DNA of 64,000 nt from Lutibacter sp. (GTDB lineage: Bacteria; Bacteroidota; Bacteroidia; Flavobacteriales; Flavobacteriaceae): NCBI RefSeq assembly GCF_016342705.1, contig NZ_JAEINV010000007.1:1-64000 (forward strand), read 5' to 3'. Under the pieces are notes generated by a model. It worked only from the letters and a program-made list of their open reading frames with translations. It ran no database searches and was not told the DNA's origin. Position 1 is the first letter of the stretch, and each line of letters starts with the position of its first letter. This document shows, piece after piece, positions 1 through 6,182 of this stretch. Position numbers and translations under genes: made by a program.

Positions 1-331
1 CAAAAGCAGTTAAAAAAGAGTAGCAAGCAGTCATTTAATTTTTGTCACTTTATAAAAATTCGTATTTTCGAATAACGAGTTATATACCAACAGCTTTTAG
101 TATTTATAGCGCAATTGTCTAAATTTTATAAAGGAATTTATAAAAATCGCGAAGCAGTTGACAAATAACGTCTAGGCATTATTGAAAGAACGTCTAGACG
201 TTCTAGTGTAAACGTCTAGACGTTATTCTTACACTTAGCGGTTAAATAATGGCAACTAATAAGAGGTTTTACAATAGTACTCAGCAATTAAAAAACAATC
301 AGATATTACATAAATTTAAATTACTATAAAA
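1..331. other. Gene-free left edge with operator-like palindromes
   Basis: I see no complete gene here. The first 23 bases can be read in frame 3 as a short tail (KAVKKE, stop at 21-23), which could be the end of a gene starting outside the window, but six residues prove nothing. Bases 24-160 are AT-rich without clear structure. Bases 167-224 carry the phased palindromes listed separately. Bases 225-331 form the leader of the HU-related gene. Confidence 0.4.
167..224. promoter_or_regulatory. Three 14-bp palindromes at exact 22-bp spacing
   Basis: AACGTCTAGACGTT occurs as a perfect palindrome at 189-202 (extended to 16 bp at 188-203) and at 211-224. A degenerate copy at 167-180 has two changes in the right half. 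The starts are 167, 189 and 211, so the period is exactly 22 bp, about two helical turns. This puts the sites on one DNA face, as expected for cooperative binding of a dimeric protein. They sit 108 bp upstream of the HU-related gene and probably control it; autoregulation by that protein is possible. The protein that binds is unknown. Confidence 0.6.
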
Positions 332-724
332 ATGGCATTACCACTAAAAATTGTAAAGAAAAGAGACCCAAGAGACCTTAAAAATCCTGAAAACTATTAT
401 GTTGCTACCAAGGCTACAGGAGAAATTAATTTTGAAGATTTGGCAAGAATAACCTCTGAGCAATGTACGGCTTCCGTAGCCGATTGTTATCTTGTTTTAT
501 TAGCTTTAGAGCATAATATTAAAGATGCATTGAGCTTTGGTAAAATTGTGCGTTTTGGATTTTTAGGGAGTTTTCAAATAAGTATTAGCTCCCATGGGGA
601 AACTACCAAAGAAGCGTTAAGCGTTAAATCTGTAAAACAACGACGCATTTTGTTTCGGCCAGATAAACGTGTAAAAACTTTTTTAAAAGGGCTACATTTT
701 ACCACAGCAGGGTTTAAGGAGTAA
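332..724 (+). CDS. HU-related (HU_rel) DNA-binding protein
   Basis: 130 residues, resembling the Bacteroidota HU-related histone-like family (HU_rel) rather than canonical 90-residue HU. A basic N-terminus (KIVKKRDPRD) leads into an HU/IHF-like fold. The segment FGKIVRFGFLGSFQISISS matches the part of HU that enters the DNA-binding arm, and RRILFRPDKRVKTFLKG resembles the HU C-terminal strand and helix. It would bind or bend DNA as a dimer. In Bacteroidota such genes often lie beside surface polysaccharide loci, and here the island EPS locus starts 1.6 kb downstream. A stem-loop terminator follows it, so it is probably monocistronic. The phased palindromes upstream may be its operator. The genuine HU gene of this genome is at 28530-28802. 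Confidence 0.8.
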   Translation: MALPLKIVKKRDPRDLKNPENYYVATKATGEINFEDLARITSEQCTASVADCYLVLLALEHNIKDALSFGKIVRFGFLGSFQISISSHGETTKEALSVKSVKQRRILFRPDKRVKTFLKGLHFTTAGFKE

Positions 725-1097
725 CTAATTTTGGATGATTTTAAGCGCTTGCATACCATGTTGATGTTGCTATGAATGATCTCCTATAAATTTTCAATAA
801 ACAAATAAAAAAAGCCAAGCTTGTACTTGGGTTTTTTATCCGCTTATTTTAAAATATGCGTTGTTTCATAGTATGGAATACCGTTTTTAAACCAGTAGTT
901 ATCTCTTTTTCAAATACTTCCCATATTAAAAGTGCTAAAAATTTTAAAAAAAAGCCTGAATTAATTATAATTTAATTGTATTTTTAATACAGAATTTCAC
1001 GAAACTACTGACATAAAAAAATCATTGCATGCTAAAATGACTTTGTAATTTAATTATGAATTAAACCAATTATTCACTAACAATCAAACTAATAATT
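725..1097. other. Intergenic region with terminator; no gene seen
   Basis: The stretch between the HU-related gene and the lipoprotein gene contains the terminator at 812-838. It also has an imperfect inverted repeat around 840-860 (CGCTTATTTTAAAATATGCG) and AT-rich sequence that must hold the lipoprotein promoter. I could not find a convincing TAnnTTTG element in it. Confidence 0.4.
812..838 (+). terminator. Intrinsic terminator after HU-related gene
   Basis: The stem CCAAG (815-819) pairs with CTTGG (826-830) around a 6-nt loop, followed by GTTTTTT. The A-run before the stem strengthens it. It ends transcription of the HU-related gene. Confidence 0.65.
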
Positions 1098-2315
1098 ATG
1101 AAACAATTAAAAATGAGTATGGTGGTTCTTTTAATAGCCACTTTTTTTTCGAGTTGTAACGAAGAAATAACAATGTCACCAGAAAATGCTATCAAAAGTG
1201 ATGCTTCTGTTAGCAGTGCAAGACCATCAGAGAGTGTTCAAGCAGGGGAGTTATATGCTTTATTCGCTTGGGATTCAAGTGAAAATATAGCTTTATATAG
1301 TTATAATCCGTCTAATGATGCTATTTCATTAAATGAAGGTTTTACTGGAAATACGGGGCAAAATTACAACTTTGCTTTTGACTATAATTCTAATGATGGT
1401 TTATTCTATTTTTTAGGGGCTGAACAAAATAATTCAAGCACTCCTAGAAGTCTATACACATATAATAGAGAAAATGGAGAGGTACTTTTTATTGATCAAA
1501 TGGAGTCTGTAGAAGGCCAAATTTCACCTCAAGATTTAACATTTGATGATCAGGGTATCCTTTATGTTGTTTTTAAAGGAGGAGAAATTAACTCCTATAA
1601 TATAACAACTAATACCATGAGTGCATTTAGTAATGTTCCTCAGAATGGAGGCGTAGGTTTAACTTATGACTTTGATCATCATCAGTTGCTGTATGCAACT
1701 GGTGGTGGAAATACAAGTGGACCTGTTTCCTTATATTCCATTGATTTAATGGAAGGTTTATATAATTTATTATTTTCATTTTATCCACCGCAATGTTCAA
1801 ATGGAACTGCTCATGGGATAGAATATGTAGGGAACAATAAATTAATAGCAACTTCAGTTTATGGATGTGATATTATTTATACGATTAATCTAGAAGCTGA
1901 AAACACGAACTTATTGTTAAGCCCAACAGGTTCTTATACAGGAATTGTAGATTTAATTTATATCAATATTAATAATCCAGATATGGATGATGACGGCGTT
2001 TTAAATGAAAATGATCCCTACCCAAATTCAAATATGAGCGAAACTATTAGTCTTGGAGATATGAACTTAACTATAGAAAATAAGTTTGTAAAAACCGGCA
2101 CTACTATGATGGATCAAATTGATGCATTAATAGCCCAGATGAATGAAGAATATACGGGTGATAATTATGCGGTGCTTCATAAGAAATTTATGACGGAACT
2201 ATCTAAAATTACCTATTACTGGTATAAAGGAAGATTAATTACCTCTAGAGAACGATCTGTTATTTCTAAAATAGGTTGGAGTGCAAGTGTTCCATATAAT
2301 AATTATCCAGCGTAA
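1098..2315 (+). CDS. Putative lipoprotein with propeller-like region and calcium motif
   Basis: 405 residues. A lipoprotein signal peptide ends in the lipobox ATFFSSC, so the mature protein should be acylated at Cys20 and sit in the outer or inner membrane facing the periplasm or surface. Residues about 50-290 have repeated strands with phrases such as LYSYNPSNDAISL, LYTYNRENGEVLF and INSYNITTNTMSAF at roughly regular spacing, suggesting a beta-propeller. Near residue 297 DMDDDGVLNENDPYP is a thrombospondin-type-3-like calcium loop. The C-terminal ~100 residues are helical and rich in Tyr and Trp. I do not recognise the family and assign no function. It lies just outside the island and ends in a strong terminator that abuts the attachment repeat. 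Confidence 0.7.
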   Translation: MKQLKMSMVVLLIATFFSSCNEEITMSPENAIKSDASVSSARPSESVQAGELYALFAWDSSENIALYSYNPSNDAISLNEGFTGNTGQNYNFAFDYNSNDGLFYFLGAEQNNSSTPRSLYTYNRENGEVLFIDQMESVEGQISPQDLTFDDQGILYVVFKGGEINSYNITTNTMSAFSNVPQNGGVGLTYDFDHHQLLYATGGGNTSGPVSLYSIDLMEGLYNLLFSFYPPQCSNGTAHGIEYVGNNKLIATSVYGCDIIYTINLEAENTNLLLSPTGSYTGIVDLIYININNPDMDDDGVLNENDPYPNSNMSETISLGDMNLTIENKFVKTGTTMMDQIDALIAQMNEEYTGDNYAVLHKKFMTELSKITYYWYKGRLITSRERSVISKIGWSASVPYNNYPA

Positions 2316-2332
2316 TCTTTTAATAAAGTAAT

Positions 2333-2367
2333 AAAAAAAACCCAAGCAAATTGCTTGGGTTTTTTTG
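2333..2367 (+). terminator. Strong intrinsic terminator after lipoprotein gene
   Basis: CCCAAGC (2341-2347) pairs with GCTTGGG (2353-2359) around a 5-nt loop, preceded by eight A and followed by seven T. The T-run overlaps the first bases of the tRNA-derived repeat, so the island junction begins immediately after the terminator. It would also insulate the island from upstream transcription. Confidence 0.85.
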
Positions 2368-2410
2368 TAGCGTGATCCAGAATTGAACTGGAGACCTCCG
2401 GGTTATGAAT
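2365..2410. repeat. Left attachment-site repeat (tRNA-Met 3' fragment)
   Basis: This 46-bp stretch is identical to 26402-26447. It contains the last 43 bases of the tRNA-Met gene (in minus orientation) plus 3 flanking bases. Identity stops abruptly at 2411, where the intact tRNA would continue into its anticodon arm. A truncated tRNA copy at one end and an intact copy next to an integrase at the other is the classic trace of site-specific integration into a tRNA gene. The core crossover site lies somewhere inside these 46 bp. Confidence 0.92.
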
Positions 2411-2470
2411 TAAAGCCAGAAAAATGAAAATCGCCATTTTACTGGGCTTGTGGATGCTGCTTTTGCAAAA

Positions 2471-2502
2471 ACGTGTTCCAAAACGTGTTCTAAAACGTGT
2501 TC
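2471..2502 (+). repeat. Triple direct repeat, candidate integrase arm sites (left)
   Basis: ACGTGTTC occurs three times at 2471-2478, 2483-2490 and 2495-2502, each 12 bp from the next, separated by A-rich spacers. The same repeat with the same 12-bp spacing and orientation occurs at 26290-26309 inside the other island end. It lies about 60 bp inside the left core repeat. Position, spacing and occurrence at both ends fit arm-type binding sites for the integrase N-terminal domain or for an excisionase. Confidence 0.7.
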
Positions 2503-2589
2503 AGAATTTAGATTGATGTGTTATACAATATTTACTGCAATATACTATAATTTTTTTTAAAACCTTCTTTTTAGCAATCATATTCATTA

Positions 2590-3122
2590 AACAAGATTTG
2601 TTATATACCCAGTGTATAATAACTTTAGTTTGATCAATCCTACGTCTTCAGGAAGTCATGGATTATTTACGGCAACAGCCAATATATGGGGTTAGTGGGC
2701 CGAAGAAGCAGGTGGTTCAGAAACACAAACCTTTTCATTAAACGGAACCACAGGTAAAAATGTAGGATTAGGTTTGTCTATTGTGAATGATAAAGTGTAT
2801 GTGATATTTGAAACGCAAGTATTCACAGATTTCTCGCACTCCATAGCAGCAAGTGAAGATTCTTAGGTTGGCATTTGGATTGAAAGCAGGAGGTAGCTTT
2901 TAAATGTATTTTTAGTAGGCTTTGGTATTGAAAATGATAATTTGTTTAGTGAAAACATCAACCAATTTAATCCAAATCTAGGCACTGAGCTTTTTATGAT
3001 ACCAATCAGTTTTATATGAGGTTTCTATAGTGAACATTCTAAAAACAAAACGCCATTCAAAAAGCAGTAATGTAGTAGCTAGTGCAACAGATGAAATGGT
3101 TTTTTATGCACTTATTTTAAAA
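2590..3122 (+). pseudogene. Decayed PorP/SprF-family membrane protein gene
   Basis: Piecing reading frames together gives fragments typical of the PorP/SprF family, which is tied to the type IX secretion system: YNNFSLINPTSSGSHG near 2610-2660, then ETQTFSLNGTTGKNVGLGLS near 2718-2777, then LAFGLKAGGSF near 2869-2901, then GFGIENDNLFSENINQFNP near 2920-2976. These are separated by in-frame stops (for example the TAG ending at about 2696 and another near 2866) and by several frameshifts, so no intact product is possible. The family is usually ~300 residues, and what remains corresponds to the N-terminal half or more. No similar intact gene is in the window. It may mark the scar of an earlier insertion or rearrangement at the island's left end. 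Confidence 0.75.
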
Positions 3123-3241
3123 TAAATACCAGTAAATTTCCTAACATAACTCCTTGTTTTTAAAAACAGTAACTATGTTATTTGTATTGAAAATGGTGTT
3201 TTGTTGATGTATTTGTTTAGATTAATTATTTATAATGCTAA

Positions 3242-3286
3242 AATGATAATTATCATTATAAAAATCAACAAACAATAATATATTCG
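3242..3286 (+). promoter_or_regulatory. FNR-like palindrome plus weak -7 box, island promoter
   Basis: AATGATAATTATCATT (3242-3257) is a perfect 16-bp palindrome with the core TGATAATTATCA, which is identical to the core before ccoS at 49616-49627. A near-consensus -7 box TATATTCG (TAnnTTTG with one change) starts at 3279, 29.5 bp from the palindrome centre. The corresponding distance is 28 bp before ccoI and 28.5 bp before ccoS. There is no TTG at the -33 position, as expected for an activator-dependent promoter. It probably drives the EPS operon leader. The weak -7 box keeps confidence moderate. Confidence 0.5.
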
Positions 3287-3444
3287 TAGTCCAAAAAAAA
3301 ATGCTACATACCCAAAAAAAAATGTGTTGGTAAAAATTAAAAAATGATATGTAACCTTCTTTAAAAGAGATGATTTCATTTTAAAATTGAAAGCCAAATT
3401 GGTAAAACTTTAAATAATCCCAATTAAAAAATGGGGTTGTTAAG

Positions 3445-3607
3445 GGCGAAGCCATTAAAATAGTTGAGTATAGTCAATTTGTTTAAATAGAAATTAAGAA
3501 CCCCTTTACGGAAACCCGTAAACTTTAATCCTTTTTATTCATCAATTTTGATACTTCAAATGTATAATTGTTGTTCAAAATAATGTGACTATTAGTGGCG
3601 AAGCCAT
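3445..3607 (+). repeat. Two GGCGAAGCCAT leader elements
   Basis: The 11-mer GGCGAAGCCAT occurs at 3445-3455 and again at 3597-3607. GGC-GAA-GCC can fold into a small triloop hairpin. Both copies are followed about 20-30 nt later by similar AAATAGAA words. The pair lies in the leader just before the UpxY gene. The short hairpin recalls the ops element (GGCGGTAG) recognised by the NusG paralogue RfaH. A role as pause or antitermination element for UpxY is inference. Confidence 0.4.
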
Positions 3608-3667
3608 GAGCGTACATAAAGTAGTGTAAATAGAACAACTCATTTTAAAAACCCTAAATACAACAAA

Positions 3668-4138
3668 ATGGATTGGTTTGTTTTATGTGTTAAACGAAAG
3701 AATGAAATAAAAATTGCGCAACAGTTAGAAAGTAATGGTTTTGAGGTTTATTGTCCTACCATTACCATACTAAAGCAATGGTCGGATCGTAAAAAGAAGG
3801 TAGAAACCCCTTTAATAAGCACCTATATTTTTATTAAAATTAAAGATAAGGAACGTAACAAAGTATTTGAAGTTCCGGGCGTATTAAAATATTTGTTTTA
3901 TTTAGGAGCACCCGCAAAAGTACCCAACAAAGAAATTACCATACTAAAAGACTTTTTAAAAGGAAGTGTTTTAGTTTCCAATGTAGAAGCCATACAAATA
4001 GGAGACAACCATACCATTGCATCGGGACCTTTAAAAGGAAAAAATGGCGTGGTGAAAGAAATAAATAACCATAGAATGCAACTGGTTTTAAAAGAATTAG
4101 GGGTGATAGTTACCTTAACAAATATCACTACAAATTAA
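3668..4138 (+). CDS. UpxY-family transcription antiterminator (NusG paralogue)
   Basis: 156 residues. The N-terminal NGN domain (about 1-95) opens with the typical WFVLCVKRKNEIKIAQQLES and carries the VYCPTI and PLISTYIFIKI motifs. A KOW domain follows around residues 107-140 with GPLKGKNGVVKEI. This is a specialised NusG paralogue of the UpxY group, which binds RNA polymerase and prevents early termination in its own capsule operon. Here it is the first gene of the EPS cargo, after a long leader, and an intrinsic terminator lies downstream at 6101-6138 before the polymerase gene. It probably lets transcription pass that terminator. The family assignment is firm, the target is inferred. Confidence 0.9.
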   Translation: MDWFVLCVKRKNEIKIAQQLESNGFEVYCPTITILKQWSDRKKKVETPLISTYIFIKIKDKERNKVFEVPGVLKYLFYLGAPAKVPNKEITILKDFLKGSVLVSNVEAIQIGDNHTIASGPLKGKNGVVKEINNHRMQLVLKELGVIVTLTNITTN

Positions 4139-4168
4139 AAACAGTTTTTTAGTAAATAACCGCACTAA

Positions 4169-5308
4169 TTGTCAGGTTTTTCATCATTTATCAATAAGGC
4201 AAGTAGCCAATTTAACAACGAAGCTCACATGATTCATTTAAATGATGTGCCAGATACAGCTATTGTAATTTGCACCACACAAGGAGTAATTTGTACTGCC
4301 AATACACGTTTTTGCGAGATTACGGGTATGGAATTAGCAGCGCTTACTGGCGAACAGCTGAGTTTAACATTTTTTTCAAAAGTAGGAATCTTACAAACCG
4401 CATGTAACCTACACAAACTTTTAAGTGGTGAAGTGCACTGTAAGGAACTTACGTTTATAAAAGAAGATGCTTCCGTATTAAATTTTGAATTAAAAGCACA
4501 AGTATTAGCAGACCATCAAATAGGGTTCTTTTTAAAGGATATTACGGTACAAAAAAACACCCATGCGAAACTGCAGGAAGTAACCGATAGGCTGGAAGTA
4601 TTAAATGAAGATAAAAGTAGGTTTATTTCTGTATTGGCACACGATTTAAAAAGTCCGTTCAATACTATTTTAGGCTTTATTAGCTTATTAAAAGAAAATA
4701 TTGAAATTTGTAATAAAGAAGAGGTAGAACGATATATTAGTTATGTTGAAATCACTTCAAAAAACACCTTTCATTTATTAGAAGACACCTTAGAGTGGAT
4801 TAGTGCTGAACGAGGTACTTTAAATATAACCAAAGGAACCTGCGTATTAAATACCCTAATTACAGAAGTACTTCAACATTTCCATTTAATTGCGAAGGCC
4901 AAAAACATCACTATATACGTGCATAAAGCGCCTAAAGTATCCTTATTATGTGATGCCAATATGATAAAAACAGTATTGCGAAACTTAGTTTCTAATGCCA
5001 TTAAATTTACCAATAGAAATGGTGAAATACATATCAACTTAACGGGCAGTGCAACGGAAGCAAGCATAATAATACGAGATACAGGGATTGGTATTTCAGA
5101 AAAAGCACAAGCTGAATTATTTCAAATGCAACAGTTCCATAGTACAGTAGGTACTGACCACGAAAAAGGTACAGGTATGGGCTTATTACTGTGCAAAGAA
5201 TTTATAAGCAAACACCAAGGAACACTTACCATACAATCTCAAGAAGGTGTTGGAAGTACCTTTACGGTAACCATTCCAATCCTTGAAAAAGAAATTGCAG
5301 AAAATTAA
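4169..5308 (+). CDS. PAS-domain sensor histidine kinase
   Basis: 379 residues from a TTG start; ATG at 4229 is an equally possible start and would remove 20 residues. A PAS domain (about 25-135) with AIVICTTQGVICTANTRFCEITG and a PAC-like end (GFFLKDITVQK) is followed by a short coiled linker. Next comes the HisKA H-box LAHDLKSPFN (His158 from the TTG), then an ATPase domain with N-box NLVSNAIKFTN, G1 box DTGIGIS and G2 box GTGMGLLL. There is no signal peptide or membrane span, so it should sense a cytosolic signal, perhaps redox or a ligand. No response regulator lies in the island, so its partner is elsewhere. It follows upxY by 30 bp and is probably co-transcribed. Confidence 0.88.
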   Translation: MSGFSSFINKASSQFNNEAHMIHLNDVPDTAIVICTTQGVICTANTRFCEITGMELAALTGEQLSLTFFSKVGILQTACNLHKLLSGEVHCKELTFIKEDASVLNFELKAQVLADHQIGFFLKDITVQKNTHAKLQEVTDRLEVLNEDKSRFISVLAHDLKSPFNTILGFISLLKENIEICNKEEVERYISYVEITSKNTFHLLEDTLEWISAERGTLNITKGTCVLNTLITEVLQHFHLIAKAKNITIYVHKAPKVSLLCDANMIKTVLRNLVSNAIKFTNRNGEIHINLTGSATEASIIIRDTGIGISEKAQAELFQMQQFHSTVGTDHEKGTGMGLLLCKEFISKHQGTLTIQSQEGVGSTFTVTIPILEKEIAEN

Positions 5309-5321
5309 AAAAACGAAAACT

Positions 5322-5429
5322 ATGAAAACTATGAAAAGAATTCAAATTATTTTATTAATCGCACTAGTGCTTATTACCATTACGTGGTCATTTGCCGTAT
5401 TTACCTTGGTGGAATTGCCAGGAATTTAA
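5322..5429 (+). CDS. 35-residue single-span membrane peptide
   Basis: ATG at 5322 opens a 35-codon frame ending in TAA at 5427-5429. The product has a basic start (MKTMKRIQ) followed by a hydrophobic span (IILLIALVLITITWSFAVF) and a short tail, so it would be a one-span inner-membrane miniprotein. It starts 13 bp after the kinase stop, in the same direction, consistent with translation from the same mRNA. The topology suggests a small regulator of the kinase or of a membrane protein, but there is no homology evidence. It could also be a chance frame in AT-rich DNA. Confidence 0.5.
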   Translation: MKTMKRIQIILLIALVLITITWSFAVFTLVELPGI

Positions 5430-5474
5430 AAACAAATTATACAAACTTTATGAATAAGAAAAGCAGTATTGTAA

Positions 5475-5864
5475 ATGGCCGGTGAATTACTATTTGGAGA
5501 AGAAACGTATAAAATAATTGGCGCGTGCATTCAGGTGCATAAAAATTTGGGAAGTGGGTTTTCTGAAGAGGTGTATGCACAAGCGCTAGCTAAAGAATTT
5601 ACGACATTAAATATACAATTTGAACAACATAAAAAGTTACCCATTTACTATAATGAAGAAGCGTTAGATCAATACTTTGTGGCGGATTATGTTTGTTTTG
5701 ACCATATTTTACTGCAAATAAAATGTGTGAATCGCTTGAAAGAAAATTTAACAAAACAAGTAGTTAACTATTTAAAAACTACACATAAAGAAGTAGGCCT
5801 TATCATAAATTTTGGCGAAGAATCTCTAAAATGGAAAAGGGTGATAAATACCATTTCTGTATGA
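5475..5864 (+). CDS. GxxExxY protein (PD-(D/E)XK-like)
   Basis: 129 residues with the hallmark GSGFSEEVY (GxxExxY) near residue 27. The rest follows the family's usual pattern: an acidic residue in VADYVCFDHILLQIKCVNRL, where canonical members have D...E-x-K and this copy has Gln-Ile-Lys, and LKTTHKEVGLIINFG near the end. The fold belongs to the PD-(D/E)XK nuclease superfamily, but the biochemical role is unknown. Such genes are common near surface polysaccharide loci in Bacteroidota. Replacement of the usual Glu by Gln in the QIK motif may mean it is not a nuclease. It lies 45 bp after the small membrane peptide. Confidence 0.85.
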   Translation: MAGELLFGEETYKIIGACIQVHKNLGSGFSEEVYAQALAKEFTTLNIQFEQHKKLPIYYNEEALDQYFVADYVCFDHILLQIKCVNRLKENLTKQVVNYLKTTHKEVGLIINFGEESLKWKRVINTISV

Positions 5865-6182
5865 TTAAAAATATCTGTGAAATTAGTTTAATATCTGTGA
5901 AATTTAAAAATGATGCACTTAGCATACAACCAAAGCAATGCCCAATTAGTATCTAATTTAAAGGTGCTTTTAAAGGGAATTTGTAACACTATTTTAAATG
6001 TTTTATTTAAGGGTAGCACTTGTGGCTATCCAACGTTGTCCTCACAACTAATAGTTGTACATTTTGAATTATTAAGTATAGTTTATTTTTCAAATGAGAA
6101 TTAGCTTTTGCTATATAGGCAAAGGCTAATTTTTTTTTAAATACTAGGGAATTATAATATAAAAACATAATTAAATATATTT
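5865..6182. other. Intergenic segment before the polymerase gene
   Basis: 318 bases without a credible gene. A 64-codon frame at 5910-6104 has poor composition and overlaps the terminator, so I do not accept it. The segment has a tandem-like repeat of ATATCTGTGAAATT (about 5870-5906) and the terminator at 6101-6138. Confidence 0.5.
6101..6138 (+). terminator. Intrinsic terminator inside the EPS operon
   Basis: TTAGCTTTTGC (6101-6111) pairs over 11 bp, with one G-T pair, with GCAAAGGCTAA (6119-6129) and is followed by nine T. It stands between the regulatory genes and the polymerase gene with no clear new promoter after it. Expression of the sugar genes would therefore need read-through, fitting the presence of a UpxY antiterminator. 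Confidence 0.8.

Larger units (their letters stand above)
3123..3667 (+). other. Long untranslated leader upstream of upxY
   Basis: No gene is visible in these 545 bases. They contain an FNR-like palindrome with a weak -7 box (3242-3286), two A-rich tracts with the phrase AAAAAAAAATG, and two copies of GGCGAAGCCAT (3445 and 3597). If transcription starts near 3291 the leader before upxY would be about 375 nt. Long leaders of this kind are where UpxY-type proteins are known to act in Bacteroides capsule operons. Confidence 0.5.

Noticed and set aside
3-23. Possible C-terminal tail of a gene starting left of the window
   Set aside because: Only six codons (KAVKKE) before a stop; other frames also stay open for a short distance, so no gene can be claimed.
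574-759. 61-codon minus-strand frame over the HU-related gene
   Set aside because: It lies within a real gene on the other strand and shows no protein features; it is a shadow frame.
1627-1851. 74-codon minus-strand frame inside the lipoprotein gene
   Set aside because: Antisense to a convincing lipoprotein gene and without family resemblance.
3242-3257. Palindrome read as a Fur box
   Set aside because: It resembles GATAATGATAATC, but the exact core occurs again before ccoS, where FNR-like control is expected, and the geometry matches activation.
5910-6104. 64-codon frame before the polymerase gene
   Set aside because: Low-complexity composition, no family features, and its end overlaps the terminator at 6101-6138.
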